Position numbers and translations under genes: made by a program. The notes under the pieces are model-generated. The model saw only the letters and a list, made by a program, of their open reading frames with translations, was not told where the DNA came from and did no database searches. A stretch of 38,537 nucleotides of DNA from Thermoplasmata archaeon (GTDB taxonomy: Archaea; Thermoplasmatota; Thermoplasmata; Lutacidiplasmatales; UBA184): NCBI GenBank assembly GCA_021826685.1, contig JAKAYT010000011.1, forward strand, positions 1-38,537, read 5' to 3'. Below, piece after piece: positions 1 through 8,182 of the stretch (its first letter is position 1; each line of letters starts with the position of its first letter).

Positions 1-112
1 TTCGTGGAGTTGTTCCACGCGGTCCCAGTCGACCACGGCAGGTCGAGGCAGGGTACCGTATTTCCTTCTTTTCCCCCGCCGGCGGGCCCGCTCGACGCGT
101 CGGCCGACTGGC

Positions 113-119
113 TTTTACC
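113..119 (+). promoter_or_regulatory. Candidate TATA box for rnz-hutI
   Basis: TTTTACC lies about 26 nt before the rnz ATG, the spacing expected for an archaeal leaderless or nearly leaderless transcript. A pyrimidine-rich run (TTTCCTTCTTTTCCCCC, about 60-76) just upstream could be the termination zone of a gene left of the window. Bases 1-141 otherwise show nothing recognisable. Confidence 0.3.
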
Positions 120-141
120 CCCGCCGGGGTGGGAGCCCGTA

Positions 142-1044
142 ATGGAGCTCACGTTCCTGGGGACCGCCGGCTCGTGGCCCACGAAGGAGCGATCGCCGAG
201 CGCGGTCGCCCTCCAGATGGATGGCGAGAGCGTTCTGTTAGACTGTGGTGAGGGCACCCAGCGCCAGTTCTTCCAGTCGAATGCGTCGTTCATGCGCCTG
301 CGGCGCATCTTCATCACCCATTTCCACGGGGACCACTTCCTGGGCCTACCGGGCCTCATCCAGACGATGTGCCTGAACAACCGCACCGAGCCGCTCGATG
401 TCTACGGCCCGTCGGATGCGAAGGAGATGGTCGGACGGGCCCTCCAGATGGGTTACTTCACCTTGCGGTTCCCGGTCCACATTCACGCGTTGTCCGCCGG
501 TGAGGAGGTGGTGCTCGACGGCTACTCGGTGCGGACGGGACAGACGAAGCACCCCGTTCCCTCCCTCGCCTACCGCCTTCAGGAGAACGAGAAGCGCGGA
601 AGGTTCGACGCCGAGAAGGCCCGGGCGATGGGCATCCGGGGCGCGGACTTCGGAAAGCTGGAGGCCGGCGAGTCCGTCCGAGTCGGGGATCGAACGATCG
701 CCCCTTCGGACCTCCAGGGCCCCCCGCGCCCGGGGCGGTCGGTGGTATACACCGGCGACACCGCCCCCACCGACGCCGTACGCGTGCTGTCCACCCATGC
801 GACCGTCCTCATCCACGAGGCGACGACCCTCGCCGAACTCGAGGGTCAGTCCAACGAGTGGGGCCACTCTTCGGCCCGCCAGGCCGCGACGATCGCGAAG
901 GATGCCGGCGTGGGCACCCTCATCCTGACCCACTTCTCCTCCCGGTATCCCGACGTCGAACCGCTCGAGGCCGAGGCGCGCGCGATCTTTCCCTCGACGA
1001 TCGCAGCTCGGGATCTCATGACCTATCTCATACGCCAACCATGA
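142..1044 (+). CDS. rnz: Ribonuclease Z (tRNA 3'-end endonuclease)
   Basis: A 300-aa metallo-beta-lactamase-fold nuclease that cleaves pre-tRNA 3' trailers to create the end for CCA addition. The N-terminus (MELTFLGTAGSWPT) is typical of RNase Z, and the zinc motif is at residues 60-65 (H60-F-H62-G-D64-H65). Later ligands are the Asp in VYTGDTAP, the HEAT segment and the His in LTHFSSRY. Length matches bacterial and archaeal short-form RNase Z (about 300 aa). The frame is open to the window start, but the family N-terminus begins at the ATG at 142. That ATG has a purine-rich GGTGGGAG just upstream and a TATA-like TTTTACC about 27 nt upstream. The stop overlaps the hutI start as ATGA, implying translational coupling, although the two functions are unrelated. 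Confidence 0.93.
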   Translation: MELTFLGTAGSWPTKERSPSAVALQMDGESVLLDCGEGTQRQFFQSNASFMRLRRIFITHFHGDHFLGLPGLIQTMCLNNRTEPLDVYGPSDAKEMVGRALQMGYFTLRFPVHIHALSAGEEVVLDGYSVRTGQTKHPVPSLAYRLQENEKRGRFDAEKARAMGIRGADFGKLEAGESVRVGDRTIAPSDLQGPPRPGRSVVYTGDTAPTDAVRVLSTHATVLIHEATTLAELEGQSNEWGHSSARQAATIAKDAGVGTLILTHFSSRYPDVEPLEAEARAIFPSTIAARDLMTYLIRQP

Positions 1045-2315
1045 TCCGGGCGGACCTGCTCGTCACGAACATCGGAGAGCTGGCGACCCTCGCGGAGGGA
1101 CCTATCCCCCGCACTGGCGCCGCGCTCGGGAATCTCGGGATCGTGCGGGATGCCGCCCTGGGGGTCCGGGACGGCAAGTTCGTGTACGTGGGATCGTCAC
1201 GGGGCGCCGCGCGCACCGTCCGCCTCGCCCGACGGGGCCGCCGGATCGACGCGCGGGGCGGCACCGTCCTCCCCGGGCTCGTTGATGCGCATTCGCATGC
1301 CGTCTTCGCCGGAGAGCGGTCGTTCGAGCTTCCGTGGAAGGTCGAGGGAGCGAGCTACGCCGAGATTGCCCGTCGGGGCGGCGGGATCCTGTCCACCGTG
1401 CGGACGACTCGGAAAGCTTCGGCCGCCGAGCTCCGGGACGCGACCGCCGGTCGGCTCGACCGGATGGCCACGGGCGGGGCCACGACGATCGAGGTGAAGT
1501 CCGGCTACGCGCTCGATCACGCCGGGGAGATCCGTCTCCTCGAACTCGTGCGGCGACTCGGGCGTCGGCGCGGCGCCCGCCTCGTACCTACCTACCTCGG
1601 CGCTCACGCGATCCCTCCGAATTTCCGCCGTCGCCCGAACGCCTACGTCGACGAGATTGTTCGGCGCACGCTGCCCGAGGTCGCGCGGCGGAGGCTCGCT
1701 CGCTTCTGCGACGTCTTCTGCGAACCCGGATACTTCTCGATCCGAGAGTCGGAACGGATCCTGCGCGTGGCGATCGCGCTCGGCCTCGGTGCGAAGATCC
1801 ACGCCGACGAGTTCGTCGCTTCGGGCGGAGCTCGGTTGGCAGCCCGCTTGGGAGCGCGCAGCGCGGACCATTTGCTGGCCGTTCGATCCGGAGACCTGCG
1901 CGCCCTGGCGCGAGCGGGTGTGATCGGGGTCCTGCTGCCGGCGACTCCCTTCACCACGATCGGAAGCCGGCCGAGCCCGGGCCGCGAGCTCGTCCGGGCC
2001 GGCGTGCCGGTCGCGCTCGGCAGCGATTGCTCGCCGAACTCGTGGGTCGAGTCGATGTCGCTCGTCCTCTCTCACGCCGTCTATGGCGCCCATCTTACGC
2101 CGGCGGAAGCGATCAGCGCGGCGACCGTCAACGCGGCGGCCGCTCTGGACGTCGCCGGGCGCGTCGGGATGATCGCGCTCGGACGCCCCGCCGACTTCCT
2201 CGTCTATGATCTCGGTTCCCCGGAGGAGATCCCGTACCGTATCGGGTCCGCGCCGGCGCAGATTTATCGTCAGGGAATTCGGATTTCTCCGCCGAGAATG
2301 GACCCTTACATCTAA
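1041..2315 (+). CDS. hutI: Imidazolonepropionase (histidine degradation)
   Basis: A 424-aa amidohydrolase-superfamily enzyme that hydrolyses 4-imidazolone-5-propanoate to N-formimino-L-glutamate, the third step of histidine catabolism. Metal-binding H84-S-H86 sits in the family context GLVDAHSHAVFAGER, followed by GGGILSTVR, EVKSGYALD, YLGAHAIPPNF, CEPGYFSI and KIHADEF. The catalytic Asp is D329 in GSDCSPNS. Length is normal (about 400-420 aa). The ATG at 1041 overlaps the rnz stop as ATGA. hutH, hutU and a formiminoglutamate hydrolase are not in this window, so the pathway is either dispersed or incomplete. The amidohydrolase family is certain; HutI itself is strongly supported by the combined motifs. 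Confidence 0.92.
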   Translation: MIRADLLVTNIGELATLAEGPIPRTGAALGNLGIVRDAALGVRDGKFVYVGSSRGAARTVRLARRGRRIDARGGTVLPGLVDAHSHAVFAGERSFELPWKVEGASYAEIARRGGGILSTVRTTRKASAAELRDATAGRLDRMATGGATTIEVKSGYALDHAGEIRLLELVRRLGRRRGARLVPTYLGAHAIPPNFRRRPNAYVDEIVRRTLPEVARRRLARFCDVFCEPGYFSIRESERILRVAIALGLGAKIHADEFVASGGARLAARLGARSADHLLAVRSGDLRALARAGVIGVLLPATPFTTIGSRPSPGRELVRAGVPVALGSDCSPNSWVESMSLVLSHAVYGAHLTPAEAISAATVNAAAALDVAGRVGMIALGRPADFLVYDLGSPEEIPYRIGSAPAQIYRQGIRISPPRMDPYI

Positions 2316-2319
2316 ATAT
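2313..2319 (+). promoter_or_regulatory. Candidate TATA box for the 71-aa repeat protein
   Basis: TAAATAT overlaps the hutI stop codon and lies about 36 nt before the ATG at 2354. That spacing gives a leader of roughly 10-15 nt, just enough for the GGTGAGGTCC ribosome-binding sequence at 2339-2348. A dedicated promoter would let this small gene be expressed independently of rnz-hutI. Confidence 0.45.
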
Positions 2320-2353
2320 CGGGCCTATTCTCTCGCCGGTGAGGTCCCTCGAT

Positions 2354-2569
2354 ATGGCGGAGCGAATTGGCAAGGAGCAGATCAAGCGAGAGAACGGATA
2401 CCTGTACTACCTCGGCAAGGACGGGTACCTGTGGAAGACGCCGACCAAGCTGAACAAGTCCGGGCGCAAGGGCAAGGTGGGCACGGAGAAGATCGCTCGC
2501 CAGGCCGGCTACATGTATTTCCTCGACAAGAAGGGGTACATCTCCCGCGCCCGGATGAAGAACGCCTGA
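2354..2569 (+). CDS. Small basic protein with two tandem repeats, possible DNA/RNA-binding protein
   Basis: A 71-aa lysine/arginine-rich protein built from two imperfect copies of one about 26-residue unit with a 37-residue period: residues 7-32 and 44-69. Both share the pattern E-x-I-x-R-x2-G-Y-x-Y-x-L-x-K-x-G-Y, with equivalent pairs I10/I47, G15/G52, Y16/Y53, Y18/Y55, G24/G61 and Y25/Y62. The aromatic strand-turn-strand pattern suggests two beta hairpins. No Cys and no membrane segment are present. A GTG at 2339 is in frame, but its bases form the Shine-Dalgarno (GGTGAGGT) of the ATG at 2354, so that ATG is chosen. A strong hairpin follows. I do not recognise a named family; small abundant chromatin protein or ribosome-associated factor are both possible inferences. 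Confidence 0.85.
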   Translation: MAERIGKEQIKRENGYLYYLGKDGYLWKTPTKLNKSGRKGKVGTEKIARQAGYMYFLDKKGYISRARMKNA

Positions 2570-2588
2570 ACGTCTCGACCACCTTTTC

Positions 2589-2618
2589 CCGGGGCCGTTC
2601 CGTCCGGAGCGGCCCCGG
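2589..2618 (+). terminator. GC-rich hairpin after the 71-aa repeat protein
   Basis: Perfect 9-bp arms CCGGGGCCG (2589-2597) and CGGCCCCGG (2610-2618) enclose a 12-nt loop, 20 nt after the stop codon. It is preceded by CCTTTT rather than followed by a T tract, so it may act as a 3' mRNA-stabilising or processing structure as much as a terminator. Confidence 0.4.
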
Positions 2619-2705
2619 CAGCCGTCCCCCGTTCGATGAGGAGGGTCGCCCTCGGAGTCCTCTCCGAGCGCGAGTTCATCTGTCGGTTCGGTCTGGACCG
2701 GCTCG

Positions 2706-2864
2706 ATGGTCTGTCGGAACGAGACGGACGATCCACGGAAGTGCGAGCGCTGCGGCGCCTTCCTGTGGGTGGCCGAAGAAGGACTCTATTGCGGAGAATG
2801 TGGAGTGCTGATGCCGTGCACCATGTACGTCAAGCCCGTCGAGCTCGCTCGTCCGGTGAACTGA
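2706..2864 (+). CDS. Small zinc-ribbon protein (52 aa)
   Basis: A 52-aa open frame starting ATG-GTC-TGT and ending TGA contains a clean zinc ribbon: C13-x2-C16 (KCERCGAF), then C29-x2-C32 (YCGECGVL), separated by 12 residues. An extra Cys sits at 38 (MPCTMY). This arrangement is typical of archaeal mini zinc ribbons that act alone or as subunits. The frame has no earlier in-frame start before the upstream stop at 2637, so the ATG at 2706 is the only choice. No strong Shine-Dalgarno is visible. It lies between the repeat protein and nrdJ, on the same strand. No specific function can be named. The spaced Cys pairs and uninterrupted frame make it unlikely to be chance. Confidence 0.62.
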   Translation: MVCRNETDDPRKCERCGAFLWVAEEGLYCGECGVLMPCTMYVKPVELARPVN

Positions 2865-3166
2865 GGAGCGTCCATCACGTTCCGGACGCGAAGCCCGCGT
2901 CTGTGTCCACCCATCGACCCGCGCACGGCTTCGCTGCAACGGCGTCCCCAAATACTAGAACGGGTCTCCGAGCGTTCGGAGGATTCACGACGGGTGTCCG
3001 ACCACGTGGCGCCCGCGTTCTATCGACCCACCGCCGAAGCTGAAACGCCCTCCCTTCGAGAGCGTTCCGGTAGGTCCGCGACGGCGTCTTAGAGCGGCGG
3101 GGTATCGTGGGTTTCCGGACCGGCACGCTGCCCACCCGGTTCCAGCGTCCTCCACCAAGAGGCCCC
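2865..3166 (+). other. 302-bp intergenic region before nrdJ, possible long leader
   Basis: No convincing gene is present. Two TATA-like sites can be seen: AAATACT at 2950-2956 and the weaker CTTAGAG at 3088-3094. Just after the first is a perfect 6-bp hairpin with a tetraloop (CTCCGA-GCGT-TCGGAG, 2966-2981). If the first promoter is used, the nrdJ leader would be about 190 nt. I looked for a cobalamin-riboswitch B12 box because NrdJ needs B12, and saw none. Confidence 0.4.
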
Positions 3167-5977
3167 ATGGCTGCATCGAAAAAGCGCGCATCCCCCATCC
3201 CCATCGCGGAAGACGCGGGCCCTTCGGCTCGCACCTACGGGGAGGAATCCATCCCCGTCCCGCGCCTCGTGCCGAAGGGCAAGACGGCGTTCGATACCGT
3301 GACGTGGCGGTCCCACGACGCGTTGATCAAGAACGCGGAGGGCAAGGTCATCTTCGAGCAGAAGGGGATCCGCGCCCCGACCGATTGGTCCGATACCTCG
3401 GTCAACATCGCGGCGTCGAAGTACTTCCGGATCATCCAGGGCCGCCGGGAGTCCAGCGTCGACGGGATGATCCGTCGGGTCTGCCACTGGATCGCCCAGC
3501 AAGGGCTCGCGCTCGGCTACTTCGACCTTCCCGAGGAGGCGACGACGCTGGAGGAGAGCCTCTCCTACCTGATGGTCCACCAGATGGCGGCGTTCAACAG
3601 CCCCGTCTGGTTCAACGTCGGCGTCCGGGAACCGCCGCAATGCTCCGCGTGCTTCATCCAGTCCGTCGCCGACGACATGGACTCGATCCTCGCCCTCGCG
3701 ACGAGCGAGGGCCGCTTGTTCAAGGGGGGCAGCGGCACCGGGACGAACCTCTCCTCCCTACGGGGCAGCCACGAACATCTCTCGGGCGGGGGGATCGCGA
3801 GCGGGCCGGTCTCGTTCATGCGGGCCTTCGACGCGATGGCCGGCGTGATCAAATCCGGCGGCACGACCCGCCGCGCGGCGAAGATGGTGATCCTGAACAT
3901 GGACCACCCCGACATCGAGGAGTTCATCGAGTGCAAGGTCAAGGAGGAGGACAAGGCCTACGCCCTCATCCGTGAGGGCTACAGCCCCAACTTCGACGGG
4001 ACCGATCCCAACAGCGCCTACGCCTCGATCGCCTACCAGAACGCGAACCACTCGGTCCGCATTCCCGACTCGTTCATGGAAGCGGTCCTCCACGACCAGG
4101 AGTGGAAGACGGTCGACCGGACCGACCACGCCGTCGCGGGGACCTATCGCGCCCGCGAGCTGTGGCGCAAGCTCGCCTACGCGGCCTGGCGCTGCGGCGA
4201 CCCCGGAGTCCAGTTCGATGACATCACAAACGACTGGCACACGAGCCCGATGTCCGGCCGCATCAACGCGTCCAACCCCTGCAGCGAGTACCTGTTCCTC
4301 GACGACACGGCGTGCAACCTCGCGTCGATCAACCTGATGAAGTTCCTCGATGCGAAGGGGCAGTTGGACATCGAACTCTTCCGGCGCGCCGTGCGCACGA
4401 TGATCGTGGCGATGGAAATCCTCGTCGACGCGTCGAGCTACCCGACCGCCGCGATCGCGCGGAACTCTCACGACTACCGGCCGCTCGGGCTCGGATACGC
4501 GAACCTGGGCTCGCTCGTCATGCACTACGGGTTCGCCTACGACTCCGACCCCGGACGCACCCTCGCGGGGGCGATCTCGGCGCTGCTGTCGGCCGAAGGG
4601 TACCACACGAGCGCGGAGATCTCCAAGCGCATGGGGCCGTTCTCGGGATTCGACAAGAACCGGGCTCCGATGCTCCGCGTGATGGGCAAGCACGGGACCG
4701 CCGCCGAGCGGATCCCGCTCAACGACGCGCGTCTGACGCCACTCGTGAATGCCGCGGTCGACCGCTGGCACGACACGAAGAAGGCGGGCGAGCTCTGGGG
4801 GTACCGCAACGCCCAGATCTCCGTCATCGCCCCGACCGGGACGATCGGGCTCCTCATGGGATGCGACACGCTCGGGCTCGAGCCCGAACTCTCCCTCGTG
4901 AAGGTGAAGAACCTCGTCGGCGGCGGCGTGATGAAGATGGTCAACCGGACCGTCCCGGACGCCCTTTCGAGCCTCGGCTACTCGGAGAGCGAGATCCGAG
5001 AGATCGTGAAGTACGTCGAGGAGAAGGGAACGATCGAGGGAGCCCCCGGGCTCGACCCGGAGGACCTTCCCGTCTTCGATTGTGCGCTCGCCCCTCCGGG
5101 CGGCCATCGCACGATTGCCCCCATGGGCCACCTGTGCATGCTCGGCGCGGTGCAGCCGTTCCTCTCCGGCGGCGCGTCGAAGACCATCAACCTCCCGAAC
5201 GACGCTACGGTCGAGGACATCGAGAAGATCTACCTGGAGGCTTGGCGTCTGGGTATCAAGTCGGTCGCGCTGTACCGCGACGGCTGCAAGGCTTCGCAGC
5301 CCTACGATACCACCCACGGCCGCGCGCCGAGCGGGCCGGTCGGTCCGGGGGGCGTCCGCACCCCGGTGCGCGAGCGGCTTCCGGATGAGCGGCGGGCGAT
5401 CACGCACCACTTCAGCGTGGGCGGGCACGATGGCTACGTGACCGTTGGCCTGTACCCGGACGGCCGCCCCGGCGAGATCTTCTTCCGCGTCACGAAGGAG
5501 GGGTCGACCGTCAACGGCCTCATGGACTCGCTCGGGATCTCGATGTCGATGGCGCTCCAGCACGGAGTGCCGCTCAAGGACCTCGTCCGAAAGCTCGCGC
5601 ACATGCGCTTCGAGCCGGCGGGGGCGACCAACAACCCAAAGATTCGTTTCGCGCAGTCGATCCCCGACTACGTCGCGCGGTGGCTGTCGCTGGAGTTCCT
5701 GACCGAGAACGACCGACGCTCGATCGGTCTCGAGGGCCACTCCGAGGGTAACGGGAACGGCAACGGGCATGCGACGACGGCCGCGGCCCCGTCGCCCAGC
5801 ACCGTGGTCAAGTTCGAGATCAAGCCGCTCGACTCGTTCGAGACTTCGGCGGCCGACGAGGGAAGCGGTCGGGCCATGGAGGATTCTCCGGCCTGCCCGG
5901 TGTGCGGTGGCATCATGGTCCGATCCGGCACGTGCTACGCGTGTCCGACGTGCGGCGCGACGAGCGGATGCTCGTGA
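3167..5977 (+). CDS. nrdJ: Adenosylcobalamin-dependent (class II) ribonucleotide reductase
   Basis: A 936-aa enzyme that reduces ribonucleotides to deoxyribonucleotides using adenosylcobalamin to make the active-site thiyl radical, so it needs no oxygen and no small subunit. The catalytic triad sits in N370-P-C372-S-E374, C372 being the radical Cys. The redox cysteines are C162 (SACFIQS) and C383 (TACNLASINL). Other class II motifs are NSPVWFNVG, GSGTGTNLSSLRGS, APTGTIGLLMGCD and YRDGCK. A TSCPD-type domain (about 730-860) precedes a Cys-rich C-terminal tail (CPVCGG, CYACPTCGATSGC) that fits disulfide re-reduction or zinc binding. An in-frame GTG at 3107 would add 20 non-conserved residues, so the ATG at 3167 is chosen. 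No intein is present, although archaeal and bacterial RNRs often carry one. Confidence 0.95.
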   Translation: MAASKKRASPIPIAEDAGPSARTYGEESIPVPRLVPKGKTAFDTVTWRSHDALIKNAEGKVIFEQKGIRAPTDWSDTSVNIAASKYFRIIQGRRESSVDGMIRRVCHWIAQQGLALGYFDLPEEATTLEESLSYLMVHQMAAFNSPVWFNVGVREPPQCSACFIQSVADDMDSILALATSEGRLFKGGSGTGTNLSSLRGSHEHLSGGGIASGPVSFMRAFDAMAGVIKSGGTTRRAAKMVILNMDHPDIEEFIECKVKEEDKAYALIREGYSPNFDGTDPNSAYASIAYQNANHSVRIPDSFMEAVLHDQEWKTVDRTDHAVAGTYRARELWRKLAYAAWRCGDPGVQFDDITNDWHTSPMSGRINASNPCSEYLFLDDTACNLASINLMKFLDAKGQLDIELFRRAVRTMIVAMEILVDASSYPTAAIARNSHDYRPLGLGYANLGSLVMHYGFAYDSDPGRTLAGAISALLSAEGYHTSAEISKRMGPFSGFDKNRAPMLRVMGKHGTAAERIPLNDARLTPLVNAAVDRWHDTKKAGELWGYRNAQISVIAPTGTIGLLMGCDTLGLEPELSLVKVKNLVGGGVMKMVNRTVPDALSSLGYSESEIREIVKYVEEKGTIEGAPGLDPEDLPVFDCALAPPGGHRTIAPMGHLCMLGAVQPFLSGGASKTINLPNDATVEDIEKIYLEAWRLGIKSVALYRDGCKASQPYDTTHGRAPSGPVGPGGVRTPVRERLPDERRAITHHFSVGGHDGYVTVGLYPDGRPGEIFFRVTKEGSTVNGLMDSLGISMSMALQHGVPLKDLVRKLAHMRFEPAGATNNPKIRFAQSIPDYVARWLSLEFLTENDRRSIGLEGHSEGNGNGNGHATTAAAPSPSTVVKFEIKPLDSFETSAADEGSGRAMEDSPACPVCGGIMVRSGTCYACPTCGATSGCS

Positions 5978-5985
5978 TGTACGTC

Positions 5986-6004
5986 GCGGAGGGCGCTCCG
6001 CTTT
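5986..6004. terminator. Hairpin terminator between convergent nrdJ and MFS gene
   Basis: GCGGAG (5986-5991), loop GGCG and CTCCGC (5996-6001) are followed by TTT on the plus strand. They occupy the 28-bp gap between two convergent stop codons, so the structure could serve both transcripts. Confidence 0.45.
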
Positions 6005-6005
6005 C

Positions 6006-7700
6006 CTAGCGAGAGTCGGTCTCTTCCGGCAGGATAACCCGGGGGTACGGTCCGGCCGCAACCCCGGTCGCGGCCGGCGCATCGCTGCGCGTTCCGTCCG
6101 TCGCGAACTTGTAATTGCGCAGGAACAGGCTGCACACTAGGCCGAACAGCGCGATCGCGGCCAGGACGATGAAGACCCACTGGAACGCTGCGACGGTGTA
6201 CACCGGTTGGGTTCCGATCGGGGGCGGGTAGGTGACGTAGCGCGCAACGTACGAGGCGATGATCGAGCTGACCAGCACCGGCCCGATTGCGCTGCCGAGG
6301 TTCCGGAACGTCTGGTTCATCCCGGTCTGAACCCCGAGCTCGGCCGGCCCGACGCTCAACACGATCACGTTCGACATCGAGATCAGGATGCCTACGGTTC
6401 CCACGAGCACGAGCGCCGGAGCGACGACCAGGATCACCGGAACCGGTTGTGGGATGTTGAAGGGAGGCAAGGAAGGGGACAGGGTGGAGAAGCGACCGAG
6501 TTGGAACGCGGGGTTGGCGTACTGCGTGAGCAAGAGCGCGCCGAGGGCGCTCAGGCCGAAACCCAGGATCATGATCGGCTTGGGGCCGTACTTCGAGGTC
6601 GCCCGGCCGAGAGGCATCCCGAGGGCGAGCATCGCTCCCGCAGCCGGGAGCGCGAGGATTCCCATCCACAGCTCCGACTGGCCGAATCCCGTGATGCTCT
6701 CGAGGGGGGTGTACGGGAGCTCGAGGAGAATGACGAGCCCGGTGAAGATCAGGAACATCGCGAGCCCGGCGACGACCCCGTTGATATTGCTGACGAGAAT
6801 GTTGCGCGCCTTCAGCGATTTCAGCCGGATCACCGGGAAGCGGGCCCGCAGCTCCCACCACGCGAAGAACGCGAAGAGGATCGCGGCGAGGATCAGGAAC
6901 TCGGGCACGCCCCATGGTACGGGTCCGATCACTCCGCCGGTGAAGCTGAAGAACGGCCAGTACGTCGACTCGGTGATCCCGAGCATCAGCATCGTGAGGG
7001 CGAGCCCCAGCGAGGCGATCCCGGGTAGGTCGAGAGACTCCGCCGTCTTCGTCGGCGACTCGCGCAGGATGTACCCCGCGAGGATCGGTAGGCCGACCGC
7101 GAACGGGATCACGGTGTGGTAGGTGAGCTGCCAGCCGTAGTCCTGCGCGATCCAGCCACCCAGGACCAGTCCGACGCACGCCCCGCCGGCGAACATCGCG
7201 CTGATGATCCCCTGGGCGCGTCCGACTTCCTTCGCCGGGAAGAACTCGGGAATCATGGCAAAAGCGAGGGGGAACATCCCCATCCCGATCCCTTGAACCG
7301 CGCGGGCCGCGATCAGGAGGTAGATCTGGTCGCGCACGCTGACGCCGAGCGCCGCTCCGATGTCGGGAGTGAATCCGGCGATCGACACGGCGACGGCGTA
7401 GACGCCCATCGCGACGAGGAGCATCCTCTTCTTACCGTAGATGTCGCCGAGCTTCCCAAATACCGGTGTCGCGACGACCCCGACCAGAAGGTAGGCGGAG
7501 AGGATCCAAACGACCGTCGAGTCCGGCGGGTAGTTGAAGAACGTGACGAAATTGTTGAAGGCCGGGAGCACCATCGTCTCGACGTAGGTGACCATCAGCG
7601 CCATCCCGGCGAGGATGATCAGCATGTTGCGGGCGGAGCGCGGGTGGTAGGCCTGTCCGCCGGCCGCCGTCATGGCCCCTGGGCCCGCGCTCTCGCTCAC
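6006..7700 (-). CDS. MFS drug/solute exporter, DHA2 (14-TM) type
   Basis: A 564-aa polytopic membrane protein of the major facilitator superfamily. About 14 hydrophobic segments and this length point to the DHA2 (EmrB/QacA-like) proton-antiport exporters. MFS motif A is visible in the first cytoplasmic loop (GKLGDIYGKKR, about residues 82-92). The next helix region contains a second signature (ARAVQGIGMG), and the motif-C region is rich in Gly/Ala (FAGGACVGLVLGG). The chosen GTG at 7700 has GGGAG about 10 nt upstream; an internal ATG at 7673 is the alternative and would remove nine residues. The substrate cannot be told from sequence. It is monocistronic and convergent with nrdJ. Confidence 0.88.
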   Translation of the reverse strand: MSESAGPGAMTAAGGQAYHPRSARNMLIILAGMALMVTYVETMVLPAFNNFVTFFNYPPDSTVVWILSAYLLVGVVATPVFGKLGDIYGKKRMLLVAMGVYAVAVSIAGFTPDIGAALGVSVRDQIYLLIAARAVQGIGMGMFPLAFAMIPEFFPAKEVGRAQGIISAMFAGGACVGLVLGGWIAQDYGWQLTYHTVIPFAVGLPILAGYILRESPTKTAESLDLPGIASLGLALTMLMLGITESTYWPFFSFTGGVIGPVPWGVPEFLILAAILFAFFAWWELRARFPVIRLKSLKARNILVSNINGVVAGLAMFLIFTGLVILLELPYTPLESITGFGQSELWMGILALPAAGAMLALGMPLGRATSKYGPKPIMILGFGLSALGALLLTQYANPAFQLGRFSTLSPSLPPFNIPQPVPVILVVAPALVLVGTVGILISMSNVIVLSVGPAELGVQTGMNQTFRNLGSAIGPVLVSSIIASYVARYVTYPPPIGTQPVYTVAAFQWVFIVLAAIALFGLVCSLFLRNYKFATDGTRSDAPAATGVAAGPYPRVILPEETDSR

Positions 7701-7735
7701 GTGGAGCGTTCTCCCGACCTGCGCGGGAGTTCTTC

Positions 7736-7748
7736 ATCGGATAATGGT
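7736..7748 (-). promoter_or_regulatory. Candidate TATA region for the MFS gene
   Basis: On the minus strand this AT-rich patch reads CATTATC within a GC-rich background, about 40 nt before the GTG at 7700. That placement suggests a leader of about 15 nt containing the GGGAG ribosome-binding sequence. Confidence 0.3.
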
Positions 7749-7789
7749 TGCTTTCGACCTATCGAGGGTCGGAACGCGAAGGGAAAGCT

Positions 7790-8182
7790 TCATCGGAGGG
7801 CGTAGCGCGCGAGGGCGATCAGGTCCGGGATCCCGATCGGAGCGACCGGCGCGCGGTGCGCCGGCCAGGTCGCGACCAGGGCCCCTTGGGGGAACCGTTC
7901 GTCCTGTCCGGCCTCGAGGGAGGATAGGGCGGGGGCCGAAGCGGCGCGGTCGATCTCCAGCAGGAGGACCAGCGCTCCGACCGGCCCGGAGTCCACCAGG
8001 ATCGCGTAGGCGTTCCGTCCCTTCGGCCGACGCTCGACCCGCGCCTCCTCTTCGTGCAGGTGCGCGATCCGGGCCCGAACCCCTCTCGGGGCTCCGGGTG
8101 CCGTGCGCCAAGCGATTCGCGCCGCTTCCGCTTCGAGTCGAGGACGCAACGGGTCGTCCGAGGGAAGGATCGGCGGGCTCAC
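7790..8182 (-). CDS. Hypothetical protein co-translated with the DUF2400 gene
   Basis: A 130-aa protein whose GTG start overlaps the stop of the upstream DUF2400 gene as GTGA (8182-8179), a strong sign of translational coupling. It has no Cys, no signal peptide and no transmembrane helix. The centre (about 65-80, NAYAILVDSGPVGALVLLLEI) is predicted beta-rich, the region before it (about 40-58) is charged with several Glu and Arg, and the C-terminus (IPDLIALARYAL) is helical. I do not recognise a family. Its tight link to a probable base-excision-type protein suggests a partner or accessory role in nucleic-acid repair, but that rests on position only. Confidence 0.72.
   Translation of the reverse strand: MSPPILPSDDPLRPRLEAEAARIAWRTAPGAPRGVRARIAHLHEEEARVERRPKGRNAYAILVDSGPVGALVLLLEIDRAASAPALSSLEAGQDERFPQGALVATWPAHRAPVAPIGIPDLIALARYALR

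Noticed and set aside
2865-3166. Cobalamin riboswitch upstream of B12-dependent nrdJ
   Set aside because: No B12 box or recognisable core was found by eye in this region.
3167-5977. Intein in nrdJ (also considered for polC, 23465-26884)
   Set aside because: Both proteins read through their usual insertion sites without an intervening splicing domain.
3758-6082. 774-codon open frame antisense to nrdJ
   Set aside because: It mirrors nrdJ codon structure in high-GC DNA, is Arg/Val/Asp-biased low-complexity, and has no recognisable motif; nrdJ is certain on the other strand.
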